DNA of 64,000 nt from Halomarina halobia (GTDB taxonomy: Archaea; Halobacteriota; Halobacteria; Halobacteriales; Haloarculaceae). Positions 35,776 to 45,002 of this stretch are shown here, piece by piece. The stretch lies in assembly GCF_029338575.1 (NCBI RefSeq), contig NZ_CP119993.1:496001-560000 (forward strand). The letters are read 5' to 3'. The notes under the pieces were generated by a model, which saw only the letters and a list, made by a program, of their open reading frames with translations, ran no database searches and had not been told where the DNA came from. Every line of letters starts with the position of its first letter. Position 1 is the first letter of the stretch. A program made the translations under genes and the position numbers.

Positions 35776-36168
35776 ATGGCCGAAACCGAGCGGTCGGGGG
35801 ACGACGCCGACGGGAGGACCGCCCTCCTCCCGGAGCACAGCCTCCTCTCGATCGAGGAGTACCTCGACATGCAACGCGCGATCGGTAACGAGACGCGCTT
35901 TCGCGTCCTCGACCTGCTCGTCGAGGCGGGCCCGCGGAGCGCGAAGGAACTCGGCGAGGCGCTCGACGTCCCCTCGAACACGCTCCACTACCACCTCGAC
36001 GCGCTCGTCGACGTGGGGCTCGTCGAGAACCGAAAGCGCAAGGAGCGCACGCGCGAAGGGCTCTACTCCTACTACCGTGCGACGTCGCTCGGCCAGGGCA
36101 TCCTCGAACAGGGAGTCCGCGCGCTGATGCGCGAGGAGTGGGAACTGCTCGACGCCTACGGCGAGTAG
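35776..36168 (+). CDS. ArsR-type winged helix-turn-helix regulator
   Basis: A 130-residue DNA-binding protein. Residues about 28-110 are a winged helix (NETRFRVLDLLVEAGPRSAK, then ALDVPSNTLHYHLDALVDVG as recognition helix). No metal-binding cysteines are visible, so it is not a classic metal sensor. CTTATA at 35748-35753 is 27 nt before the ATG (leaderless). The adjacent 14-bp palindrome suggests autoregulation and control of the divergent DUF gene. Confidence 0.85.
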   Translation: MAETERSGDDADGRTALLPEHSLLSIEEYLDMQRAIGNETRFRVLDLLVEAGPRSAKELGEALDVPSNTLHYHLDALVDVGLVENRKRKERTREGLYSYYRATSLGQGILEQGVRALMREEWELLDAYGE

Positions 36169-36421
36169 TGCGAGTCGTCGTCCTCCGCCGTACGGGGACA
36201 GCTCGGCTCAGCGCCTCGACGGACGCCGGCCGGGCCGGTCGGCCGACGATGAACGCACCCGTCGGATACCGTCACATTAAAGTGTACGGTCTCGAATCGC
36301 GAATACGCGAGCGGTCGAGGGCGAGCGGGTAACCATGGGATCGCCCTCGACTCGCCCCACCTGTGACCCGACGCCCCGAGCGCCGGCTACGCGTACGACG
36401 GAGCGACCGTCGGAGCGGCGT

Positions 36422-36799
36422 TTATAGTTTGGCGACGTCGCCCGCGGCCTCGGCGGCCTCGCGCACGGACTCGATGGTCGCCTTCGGCGACCCCGCCTCG
36501 ACGGCGCAGTTGACCGCCCCTTCGAGCACCGGCGCGTCCGCGATGACCGCCTCGCCGTCGTAGGATTCGATGGCGATCTCGGCGTTCATCACCGCGCTCC
36601 CGAGATCGACGAGCACGACGACGGGGTCGTCGTCGATGGCGTCGAGCGCCTCGCCGATCGCGGGCGCGCTCGTCCCGATACCGCCGTCGGGGTCGCCCCC
36701 GACCCCCGCGATGGCGACGTCGCCGGCCATCTCCGCCGCCACCTCGACGATCCCCTCCGCCGCGCGTCGGCTGTGGGAGACGACGAGCACGCCGACCAT
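36422..36799 (-). CDS. dhaM: Dihydroxyacetone kinase phosphotransfer subunit DhaM
   Basis: A 125-residue EIIA-mannose-fold subunit. The phosphorylated histidine is His8 in GVLVVSHSRRAAEG. GVGGDPDGGIGTSAP and VVLVDLGSAVMNAEIA match DhaM. It passes phosphate from HPr to the ADP bound on DhaL, so the host must have EI and HPr elsewhere. This short form lacks the extra HPr and EI domains found in some bacterial DhaM. Its ATG directly abuts the dhaL stop. Confidence 0.92.
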   Translation of the reverse strand: MVGVLVVSHSRRAAEGIVEVAAEMAGDVAIAGVGGDPDGGIGTSAPAIGEALDAIDDDPVVVLVDLGSAVMNAEIAIESYDGEAVIADAPVLEGAVNCAVEAGSPKATIESVREAAEAAGDVAKL

Positions 36800-37504
36800 C
36801 TACTCGCCCTCCCCGTCGTCGGGCGTCGAGGGGGACCCGGCGTCCCGCTCGTCCTCGCCGTTCAGGTACTCCTCGGCGGTCGCGTGGATCTCCTCCAGGA
36901 TGAAGAGCGTGCTCGTCGCGCCGGGGTCCTGGTGGCCGACCGACCGCCAGCCGAGGTAGGACGCCCGGCCCTTGGTCGCCCGGATCGGGAGCGTGAAGTC
37001 CACGCCGCGCTCGGCGGCGTCGACGGCCTTCGCGAGCGCGGCAAGCGGGGTCAGGTCGTCCTGCTCGATCGACTTCTTGTAGGTGTGGACGGCGGGCGTG
37101 AGCGCGTCGACCATCGTCTTCGCGCCCACCTCGGCACCGCCACGGTCCCGCACCTTCTCGAGGAAGGCCTCCCCGAACGCGACGGTGGACTCGGCGGTGA
37201 TCCCCTCCGCCAGTTCGCCGCTCGCGTGCATGAACGAGCCGCCGTACAGCGGCCCCGCGGCCCCGCCGACCTCGGAGACGAGCGTCATGCCGACGGTCTG
37301 TACGAGGTCCTGCGCGCTCGCGTCGTCCGTCTCCTCGACCGCCTCCAGCGCGGCCCGGAAGCCGCGGTTCACGTTCGTCCCGTGGTCGGCGTCGCCGATC
37401 GCCGAGTCGAGCTCGGTCAGGTACTCCCGCTCCTCCGCGAGCCGGTCGGCGATCCGCTCGACGGCGGCCACGATCGCCCCCGGTTCGCGCGCAGCGTCGG
37501 TCAT
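36800..37504 (-). CDS. dhaL: Dihydroxyacetone kinase subunit DhaL
   Basis: A 234-residue ADP-binding subunit. The metal-binding Asp cluster is in LDSAIGDADHGTNVNRGF, and the nucleotide-binding region SEVGGAAGPLYGG. RATKGRASYLGWRSVGHQDP is the conserved C-terminal part. DhaL keeps ADP tightly bound, is phosphorylated by DhaM and phosphorylates dihydroxyacetone held on DhaK. A short acidic tail follows. Middle gene of dhaKLM. Confidence 0.93.
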   Translation of the reverse strand: MTDAAREPGAIVAAVERIADRLAEEREYLTELDSAIGDADHGTNVNRGFRAALEAVEETDDASAQDLVQTVGMTLVSEVGGAAGPLYGGSFMHASGELAEGITAESTVAFGEAFLEKVRDRGGAEVGAKTMVDALTPAVHTYKKSIEQDDLTPLAALAKAVDAAERGVDFTLPIRATKGRASYLGWRSVGHQDPGATSTLFILEEIHATAEEYLNGEDERDAGSPSTPDDGEGE

Positions 37505-37560
37505 GGCTCCCAGGTCGCCTCGGAATCAGGTAAGCGTTCCCTTCGGCCTTCGGCCGGCCG

Positions 37561-38553
<993 letters not shown>

Positions 38554-38676
38554 CCCCCCATAGGTCGGCGGTAGCGGTGAAATACGTTTGCCCGGACGGC
38601 AGTCGACGCGCACCGATCGCGGGCTCGGTTGCCGCGACCGAAGGGGTGTGCGACGTGCCGACGGTGGCAGGCGACG

Positions 38677-38880
38677 TTACCGCACCAGACAGTGCGCCGC
38701 GATCGCGATCAGCCGTTCGATTCCCCTGAGTTCCCGCACCGTCTCGCCGTCGAAGTAGGTGACGACGCCGTCCGCGTGTCTCGTCACGCGTGACGAGCGG
38801 AGGGCGGGGCGCTGTTCGGTGACCGATTCCGTCTCTGACCGCCGTTCAGACATCGTCCGACCGTTGTCTGTAGCCATCAT
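38677..38880 (-). CDS. Small haloarchaeal hypothetical protein
   Basis: A 67-residue frame starting at an ATG-ATG pair (38875-38880) preceded by GAGGAG, a good ribosome-binding site. Its second half (HADGVVTYFDGETVRELRGI) reads like an ordered domain; the first half is polar. It ends AIAAHCLVR. No family recognised. Longer in-frame extension to 38988 is Arg-rich and unlikely. It is probably a genuine small gene. Confidence 0.5.
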   Translation of the reverse strand: MMATDNGRTMSERRSETESVTEQRPALRSSRVTRHADGVVTYFDGETVRELRGIERLIAIAAHCLVR

Positions 38881-38984
38881 TACTCCTCTGGAGGGTGTAA
38901 TCGAGCCTTCAGTCTTCACGGATTGCCGGGAGCGCCGCCGCGCACTCGTGGTGCCGCGCGAACCGCGCTTTCTCCGTCCTCCGC

Positions 38985-40256
38985 TCACCCCTCGCTATCC
39001 CGAGCGCGCTCGGCGTCGAGGTCGTCGCGGGCGTCGGGTTCGACGCCGGCTCCCTCCGTCGCCTCTTCACACGCGACGGCGTCCGCGTCGCCCTCGTCGG
39101 AGCCCGGCTCGTAGACCGATCCGTCGGCGTCCGGGATCGGGTCGCGGCCGACGGCCGCCGGGTCGACGTGCTCGCCGTGAACGAGTTCGGGGAGGACGAT
39201 GCGGGCGAGGTGGACCGCGACCACGAGGATCAGCGGACCGAAGAAGAGCCCGTACCAGCCGAAGATGAGCGGACCGAGGATGTACGAGAAGAGCACGAGG
39301 CCGACGTGGAGGTTCCGCCCGGAGATGTAGGGTCGGAGGAGCAGTTCCGTCGCCCCGTCGATGACCGCGAGGCTCACGAGGAGGAACGCGATCGGGTACC
39401 AGAGAAGCGCGGGATCGGTCAGCAGCGAGAGCCCGAACAGGTAGAACACGACCGGCACGTAGACGACCTTCATGCCGACGACCGGGATGAGGCTCGCCGC
39501 ACCGGTGAGCAACCCCAGGAGCGTCGGCGCGGGGATCGAGAGCGCGGGCGGCGCGATCACGTCGAGGGCGTTGTAGGAGACGGCGGCGACCACCGCAACG
39601 ACGAACGCGTTCAGGATATTGCCGAAGTAGACGGTCTTGAGGTCGCGGTCGACCGCGGTTCCGAACGCGACGAACGCCGGGTCGTCGCGGGCGAGCGCGG
39701 AGCGGACCCACCCCGCGAGCTTGAAGTCGTCCCGCAGCAGGTAGAACGCGACCGCGAGCGCGATGAACAGCTGTATCAGCCCGGCGGCGAAGACGCCCGC
39801 GTACCCCCCGGCCGCCTCGGCGACCTGTCGCGCCGTCTCGGGGGTCGCGAACTCCTGTATCTGCTGGGGGTTCGAAAGGACCGAGGAGAGGAGTTCCCGG
39901 GGGCTTCCGAGGACTGCGTCGCCGACGTACGGCCGGAGCGTCTCCTGATACGCGCTCAGGTCGGCGGCGGCGATGCCGCTCAGTTCCCGCACGCCCACGG
40001 CGACGGTGTAGGCGAGCAGCAGGAGGATCGGCAGCACGATCAGGACGAGCGCGAGGCCGGCCCTGAGCGACCGCGAGGGGAGCCGATCGCCGAGGCGCTC
40101 GTAGACGGGACGTGTCGCGTAGTAGATGAACACCCCGAGGACGAACGCGCCGAGGTACTCATAGACCGCGTAGAGGAGCACCGCCCCGACGACGACCGTG
40201 ATCGCCCACCACGCGACCTGCGAGCGATCCTCGGCGAACCTCGATTCGATTCCCAT
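38985..40256 (-). CDS. AI-2E family transporter/permease
   Basis: A 423-residue membrane protein with about eight hydrophobic segments (first TVVVGAVLLYAVYEYLGAFV). The family features are the Pro-rich stretch GLALVLIVLPILLLLAYTVA, a soluble middle region (about 80-150) and the conserved PTLLGLLTGAASLIPVVG. An acidic C-terminal tail (370-423) is typical of a halophile. Members export autoinducer-2, sodium or unknown metabolites; the substrate is unknown here. The start at 40256 (MGIESRFAEDRSQ) precedes the first helix. Confidence 0.88.
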   Translation of the reverse strand: MGIESRFAEDRSQVAWWAITVVVGAVLLYAVYEYLGAFVLGVFIYYATRPVYERLGDRLPSRSLRAGLALVLIVLPILLLLAYTVAVGVRELSGIAAADLSAYQETLRPYVGDAVLGSPRELLSSVLSNPQQIQEFATPETARQVAEAAGGYAGVFAAGLIQLFIALAVAFYLLRDDFKLAGWVRSALARDDPAFVAFGTAVDRDLKTVYFGNILNAFVVAVVAAVSYNALDVIAPPALSIPAPTLLGLLTGAASLIPVVGMKVVYVPVVFYLFGLSLLTDPALLWYPIAFLLVSLAVIDGATELLLRPYISGRNLHVGLVLFSYILGPLIFGWYGLFFGPLILVVAVHLARIVLPELVHGEHVDPAAVGRDPIPDADGSVYEPGSDEGDADAVACEEATEGAGVEPDARDDLDAERARDSEG

Positions 40257-40679
40257 GACGGTCCTTGCGCTACGACGGTGAAAGGAGTTCTGTCCCTCGG
40301 GGACCGTGGCGGTACCGGATCGTCGAGGGGTGCGAACCGCCGATCGGATCGCCACCTCCGGACGAAGTAGCTCCGAGCGCGGCGATCCGGGACGAGCGCG
40401 CACCGCCGGCCACGGTCACGGTGATCGGTGGAGGCGGCATGGGTCACGGCATCGCGCGGAGGTTCGACGAGTCCCGTTACGGAGATACCCTCGTAACGAA
40501 AGTGACGGTTGCGGGACGGTCGCCGACCGACGGAACGCGCCGTCGCTTCACTCGTTACGTGCCGTGCAGAGGCCGGGGTACGCTTCACCGCGGTCGTCCG
40601 GACCGTCCCGGGACCGTTTCGAATGGGAAGCGATCGGAGGGCGGTCGGGCTCCGCGGGGCTCGCTCGGACCGCGGGCGG
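40257..40679. other. Intergenic region holding a gene remnant
   Basis: About 420 bp between the AI-2E permease and the thioesterase. Apart from the Rossmann-like remnant at 40412-40465 (separate entry) no gene is supported; the remaining frames are Arg-rich. Confidence 0.45.
40412..40465 (+). pseudogene. Remnant of a Rossmann dehydrogenase (3-hydroxyacyl-CoA dehydrogenase-like)
   Basis: A short plus-strand stretch translates to TVTVIGGGGMGHGIARRF, which matches the first strand and Gly-rich loop of 3-hydroxyacyl-CoA dehydrogenases (VIGAGxMGxGIA). The similarity fades at once downstream, and no start or full domain is present. Likely a debris fragment; chance similarity is possible because the motif is short. 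Confidence 0.4.
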
Positions 40680-41081
40680 TCACTCGCTCCGGTCGTACGC
40701 CGAGAGGCGCTCGCGCCAGGCGGTCGGCAGCGGACGCGACCGCTCCGTCTCGCGGTCGTAGGCGACCTGGACGGACTCCGCCGTCGCGGCGAGTTCGTCG
40801 TTCGCGTACACCTCGTACGCCATCGTGACGCTCGATTCGCCCAACCGCGCCACCTCGAGGTCGACGCGCACGGCGTCGCCGAGGTCGATCGGGCGTCGGT
40901 ACTCGATCTCCTGGCGGGCGATCACGGTGTCGACGCGGTCGAGGCGCTCGTCGAGCACGTCCCGGAAGAACGCAGAGCGCGCCTGCTCGAGGTAGGTGAC
41001 GTAGACCGCGCTGTTGACGTGGTCCATGGAGTCGATGTCGCGAAAGCGAACCTGGATCGTCGTGGTGTGCGGAGCGGACAT
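40680..41081 (-). CDS. Acyl-CoA thioesterase (4-hydroxybenzoyl-CoA thioesterase-like hotdog)
   Basis: A 133-residue single-hotdog protein. The catalytic-type motif RFRDIDSMDHVNSAVYVTYL contains the Asp/His/Asn pattern of the YbgC/4HBT group, followed by EQARSAFFRDVL. It hydrolyses acyl-CoA thioesters in the cytoplasm; the chain length is unknown. The start at 41081 (MSAPHTT) is just before the motif; the upstream extension has no homology. Confidence 0.88.
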   Translation of the reverse strand: MSAPHTTTIQVRFRDIDSMDHVNSAVYVTYLEQARSAFFRDVLDERLDRVDTVIARQEIEYRRPIDLGDAVRVDLEVARLGESSVTMAYEVYANDELAATAESVQVAYDRETERSRPLPTAWRERLSAYDRSE

Positions 41082-41240
41082 ACCACGGCCACGGGAACGG
41101 GCGTCGTAAATCTTCCCCGGGACGATCGGTCCGTCACCCTGGACGGCGTCGCACCCGCCCCGGACGCGGGATTGGCTCCCGCCGGGAGTGTCCGACCCCG
41201 TCAAGCGACGTCTGTACGGCGTCGCTCCGCGACGCCACCC

Positions 41241-41310
41241 CTATAGTAACACTATTCAGTAAAACTACCTATATTGATAAATCAGTGAAATAATTCAGTA
41301 ATACTGAAGC
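41241..41310. repeat. AT-rich island with repeated TTCAGT motifs
   Basis: Seventy bases of strikingly low GC in a very GC-rich background, between the thioesterase promoter and the aminotransferase fragment. TTCAGTAAAACTA (41255-41267), ATCAGTGAAAT (41281-41291) and the palindrome at 41294-41308 share a TCAGT core. It could be an operator array, a transposon end or the promoter of a lost gene. Confidence 0.5.
41294..41308. promoter_or_regulatory. Perfect 15-bp palindrome TTCAGTA-A-TACTGAA
   Basis: Seven-base arms are exact reverse complements around a single central A. The size fits a dimeric regulator site. It lies about 210 bp before the thioesterase start and just past the aminotransferase fragment. 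Confidence 0.55.
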
Positions 41311-41385
41311 GCGCGTCGAGCGGCGTGGTGGGACGCTCGGCCCGCCGGAGCGACGCCGCGTCGGACGGTGCGGGAGGCGATCCAC

Positions 41386-41697
41386 CTACCAGAAGCGCCC
41401 CTCCTCGAGGCGGGAGAGCGCCTCCTCGATGGTCGCCTCGTTGCGCGAGAAGGTGAACCGCACCCAGTCGGCACCCCTCTCGGTGTAGAAGCTGCTGCCG
41501 AGGACGACCGCGACGCCCGCCTCGCGGACGAGCCGCAGGGTGAAGTCGGTGTCCGCCTCGTCGGTGGGGTAGCGCGTGAGCATGTAGTAGGCACCGCCGG
41601 GGTTCACCGGGTCGAGACCGACCTCGCGGAGGCCGTCGTACAGCAGGTCGCGGCAGCGCTCGTAGGCGTCCGCGAGGTCGGCGCGGCGTCGAAGCGC
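41386..41697 (-). pseudogene. C-terminal fragment of a class I/II aminotransferase
   Basis: About 103 codons ending EEALSRLEEGRFW match the C-terminal end of AspC-type aminotransferases: GGAYYMLTRYP, FTLRLVREAGVAVVLGSSFY and the substrate-carboxylate Arg in WVRFTFSRNEATIEEAL. The PLP-lysine part and start are missing. The fragment begins just after the end of the dehydratase reactivase small-subunit gene (stop at 41721), so a rearrangement joined the two. Confidence 0.7.
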
Positions 41698-41720
41698 TCT
41701 ACGGGCGGTCCGCCGCCGCG

Positions 41721-42062
41721 TTACAACCGAAGCGGGAGACGCTTGGCGAGCCGCCCCGCGTTCGTCCCGAGCCGGCGGGCGTCGGCGGGCGAGGGGCGAT
41801 CGACCGCGAGCAGCGGCTCCGATCGTGCCAACCGTTCGTGGTGGAGAACCCCGCGCGCGGGGGACAGCGCGACGCCGATCCCGAGCCTCGAGTCGGCCGC
41901 CGCCTCGAACGCGGCCGCCACGGGGTCGTCGAACGCGGCCTCGGCGACCCGAACCGGGACCGACTCCTCCTCCAGGCCGTACTCGACCCGCTGGGGGAGC
42001 GCCCCGCAGTCCGGCGTCGCGACGAGGCACACCGCGGGCGGGGCGTCCGGAGCGTGGGTCAT
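41721..42062 (-). CDS. pduH: Diol dehydratase reactivase small subunit
   Basis: A 113-residue protein of the PduH/DdrB/GdrB type (RVEYGLEEESVPVRVA, SRLGIGVALSPARG, then RRLGTNAGRLAKRLP). With the large ATPase subunit it releases damaged cobalamin from the diol dehydratase. Its ATG overlaps the large-subunit stop by four bases. It is the last intact gene of the operon; its end lies at a rearrangement boundary but appears complete. Confidence 0.85.
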   Translation of the reverse strand: MTHAPDAPPAVCLVATPDCGALPQRVEYGLEEESVPVRVAEAAFDDPVAAAFEAAADSRLGIGVALSPARGVLHHERLARSEPLLAVDRPSPADARRLGTNAGRLAKRLPLRL

Positions 42063-43942
42063 CCGGCGTCGCCCTCCGAGGCGCTCCAGCCGAACCCCTC
42101 GTCGATCTCCAGGTACTCGCCGCCGTCGATGTGCGAGAGCGCGAGGCCGGTGGCGACGGCGTTTCGCGGCCCCTGGCCGCCGCGGACGTTCCCCCGCCCG
42201 CAGACGATCCCGTACTCGGCGAGCGCGTCGGAGATCAGTTCGGGAATCTCGAAGTCGAGCGCGGACCGGCCGACCATCACGACGAACGGGAGGTGTCGGA
42301 CGTTGTGCGTCGGCGTGACGAGCTCGAGCGCCCGGCGCGCGTTCTCGACGAACACCTTCGACTTCGCCTCGCGGCGCACGTCCCGGATCGTCCGGAGGTC
42401 GTGATCGGCGACGATCGGGTCCATCGAGCCGTCGTCGCGGAGCAGGACGACCCGGCCGAACAACTCCGGCGAGACGGGGTCGTCGAGGAACTCGACCGAC
42501 CCGCTCTCGTGCCGGATGCTGTGGAGGGTCTGGACCTTCGCGAGCGGGTTGACCTTGATCGCCTCCGCGAGTTCGGGGTCGTCGAGGCCGAGCTCGGAGT
42601 CGATGAGCATCGTGACCATGTCCCCCGCCCCGGCGAGGTGGATCGAGCTGACGGTCTGGTCCGCGCTCATGTAGGCGGCGTCGGTCGAACCGCCGCCGAT
42701 GTCGAGGATCGCGAGCGGGAAGTCGGTCCCGGGCGTCGTCAGGGCACCGAGGACGGCCATGGTCGCCTCGACGCCCTGGATGCGGACCTCGACGTCCAGG
42801 CGCTCCTCGAGCGCGTCCGCGATCTGCCGGAGGGGCAACCGACTGGTCTTCACCATGGAGGCGACGCCGACGGCGCTCTCGAGCGCGAACTCGTCTGCGA
42901 CCGCCCCCTTCACCTCGGCGGGGACGAGCGTGTCGACGGCCAGGAGGTCGCGGATCCGGATCGCCGAGGGGTCCTGATCGGTGATCCGGGCCATCTCCGC
43001 GCGGGCGCGGTTCAGCATCCCGCCGACGTTCGTCCCGGACTCGCCGGTGACGTCGCTGATCGGCCACGCCCGCTCTACGGCGTCCATGATCGCGTCCGCC
43101 CCGTCCTCCGTGTCGACGGCCTCCGTGTTCCCGTTCCGGTCGGTGACGCGGATCGTCCCCGCCGGGATGCTCCGCTCCTCCACGTCGCCCTGCGGCGTCT
43201 CGATGACGACGGCGGACTTGTTCCCGACGAGCGCCCGCGCGACCGGGATGACCTTCCGCGTCTCCTCCGGGGAGAGGTCGAACAGGGTGGCGATGCCGTA
43301 GGGGTTCGAGAGCTCCTGGACGGTTCGACCCTCGGGGGCGACCTCGACGGCCGCCGGCTGGCCGCGGGGGACGGCCTCCAGCCGGGAGACCTCGTCGACG
43401 ATCGGGATCTCCCGGTCGAGTCGGTTGGCGACGAGGACGCCGTCGTCCCGCTCGAGGATCGCCCCCTCGACGTCGAAGCCCGCCTCCCACCACTCGTTGA
43501 TCCGCGCGGCGGCGATCGCGAAGTCGACGGAGCCCGGAACGGCGAGGATGACGGCCGACCCCGCCTCGACCGCGTCGAACGACGCGTCGACGTCGAGGAC
43601 CGTCCCCCGCCCGATCCCGACCCCGCCCGGCGTCGACGGGTCGTGGCCGATCATCGTCGATTCGGTGACGACGGTCTCCGTGATCGTCTCCATCGCCACG
43701 TCGCCGATGACGGGAGCCGCCTCGTTGAGCAGCAGGAGATCGAGGTCCGAGAGCGCGATCCCCGCGCGGTCGGTCGCCCCGCGGAGGGCGTTCTCGATCC
43801 CCGGGACGTTCTCCGTCGTCCCCTTCAGACCGGTCGTCCGAAAGAGGCTGGTCGCGACGAACTCCCAGCGGTCGTTCGCGTGCCGGAGTACCGCGACCTC
43901 CGTGCTCGAGTTGCCGATGTCGATACCTGCGATGTAGTGCAT
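42059..43942 (-). CDS. pduG: Diol dehydratase reactivase ATPase-like large subunit
   Basis: A 627-residue chaperone-like ATPase (DdrA/PduG/GdrA). The actin/Hsp70-type phosphate site is IAGIDIGNSSTEVAVLR, later LAILDIGGGSTDAAYM, and the adenosine region is GRGNVRGGQGPRNAVATGL. It exchanges adenine-lacking cobalamin for intact coenzyme B12 on inactivated dehydratase. Length matches the family (about 610). It lies 61 bp downstream of the small-subunit gene of the enzyme. Confidence 0.93.
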   Translation of the reverse strand: MHYIAGIDIGNSSTEVAVLRHANDRWEFVATSLFRTTGLKGTTENVPGIENALRGATDRAGIALSDLDLLLLNEAAPVIGDVAMETITETVVTESTMIGHDPSTPGGVGIGRGTVLDVDASFDAVEAGSAVILAVPGSVDFAIAAARINEWWEAGFDVEGAILERDDGVLVANRLDREIPIVDEVSRLEAVPRGQPAAVEVAPEGRTVQELSNPYGIATLFDLSPEETRKVIPVARALVGNKSAVVIETPQGDVEERSIPAGTIRVTDRNGNTEAVDTEDGADAIMDAVERAWPISDVTGESGTNVGGMLNRARAEMARITDQDPSAIRIRDLLAVDTLVPAEVKGAVADEFALESAVGVASMVKTSRLPLRQIADALEERLDVEVRIQGVEATMAVLGALTTPGTDFPLAILDIGGGSTDAAYMSADQTVSSIHLAGAGDMVTMLIDSELGLDDPELAEAIKVNPLAKVQTLHSIRHESGSVEFLDDPVSPELFGRVVLLRDDGSMDPIVADHDLRTIRDVRREAKSKVFVENARRALELVTPTHNVRHLPFVVMVGRSALDFEIPELISDALAEYGIVCGRGNVRGGQGPRNAVATGLALSHIDGGEYLEIDEGFGWSASEGDAG

Positions 43943-44003
43943 GAGTTGTGTATCACCGGAAGCGACGCATCGAGGGCGACCGCGCCGCCCTCGCGCGTCG
44001 CGC

Positions 44004-44417
44004 TCAGAACAGCCCGCGCTTCTCGTAGATGTCTACGGCCTCGCGGACGTGGGCCGCGTTGATCGTCGCGCCGTACTCGCTCTCGAGCTCCTCCGCGATC
44101 GCCAGCAACTCGTCCCTCTCGGCACCGCTCGGGCGGAGCGCGTTGTAGATCTCGAGGATCCGGTCGTCCGGCACCGTCGAGAGCTCTGCGGCCCGCCGGA
44201 AGTTCCGCGCGACCTGCGGTCGGCCGTTTGCCTCGGCGATCTTCGCCTGTTTCTCGAGCGTCTCCGGCGTGATCCGGATGTCGTCGCCCTCGACGCTGCC
44301 GTCGGCGACGGCGTCGAGCGTGATCTCCGAGAGCGTGACGCCCTCGGGCGTGGTGACGGCGTCGGGTGTCTCCGCGAGCGGGTACGTGGGATCGTGGTCG
44401 TCGTTCGTGTCGGTCAT
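44004..44417 (-). CDS. pduE: Diol/glycerol dehydratase small subunit
   Basis: A 137-residue gamma subunit. The first part, YPLAETPDAVTTPEGVTLSE, is conserved among PduE/DhaB3 proteins. ANGRPQVARNFRRAAELSTV and ILEIYNALRPSGAERDELLA are the structural core that clamps the alpha subunit. Start overlaps the medium-subunit stop by four bases. Confidence 0.92.
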   Translation of the reverse strand: MTDTNDDHDPTYPLAETPDAVTTPEGVTLSEITLDAVADGSVEGDDIRITPETLEKQAKIAEANGRPQVARNFRRAAELSTVPDDRILEIYNALRPSGAERDELLAIAEELESEYGATINAAHVREAVDIYEKRGLF

Positions 44418-45001
44418 CGGTCCCCCTCCGTGGTGAATTCGACCGCGAGTTCGGTCGGCTGTCGGTCCGGGTCGAGCGACTGCATCTCCTTTATGTGCAG
44501 GACGGCGGCGAGCGCCTGGTACTTCGGCCGCGCCATCTCGTCGTTCTCGACGGTCACGGGCGCGGGGGACTCCCCCTTCGCGTACCGGGCGGCGTTCCGG
44601 CCGATCGCCCGGAACTTCTCCTCGTCGAGCAGCGGCGCCTGCGGGAACAGTTCGAGGTTGTCGAGCGGCACCAGGTCCGCCTGGTGGACGAGCGTCGTCC
44701 CGCGCGACTGGATGCCGATCGCGATGCCGGAACCGCTCAGCTTCGCGCCGCGACTGCCGATCTGCCCGAGGTCGGCCGTGTCGGAGAAGCGGACGACGCG
44801 GGCGGTGACGCCCTCCTCCTCGATGCCGGCCATCGTCTCCCGGAGGACGTCCGCGTGGGAGACGCCGACCATCGTCTCCGTCTGCTCGACGCCGAACTGG
44901 GGGCTCACCGCGATGACCACCTCGTCCGCCGCCTGTCCCTTCTCTGCCGGACCGACCTCCGAGAGGTCGAGCCGTACCGTCCGTCGTGCGTGCGTGCTCA
45001 T
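44414..45001 (-). CDS. pduD: Diol/glycerol dehydratase medium subunit
   Basis: A 195-residue beta subunit that binds coenzyme B12 together with alpha. Family stretches are DEVVIAVSPQFGVEQTETMV, GSGIAIGIQSRGTTLVHQAD and LDNLELFPQAPL. It lacks the N-terminal targeting extension that sends PduD into bacterial microcompartments, consistent with no shell genes here. It begins one base after the large subunit ends. Confidence 0.93.
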   Translation of the reverse strand: MSTHARRTVRLDLSEVGPAEKGQAADEVVIAVSPQFGVEQTETMVGVSHADVLRETMAGIEEEGVTARVVRFSDTADLGQIGSRGAKLSGSGIAIGIQSRGTTLVHQADLVPLDNLELFPQAPLLDEEKFRAIGRNAARYAKGESPAPVTVENDEMARPKYQALAAVLHIKEMQSLDPDRQPTELAVEFTTEGDR

Positions 45002-45002
45002 G

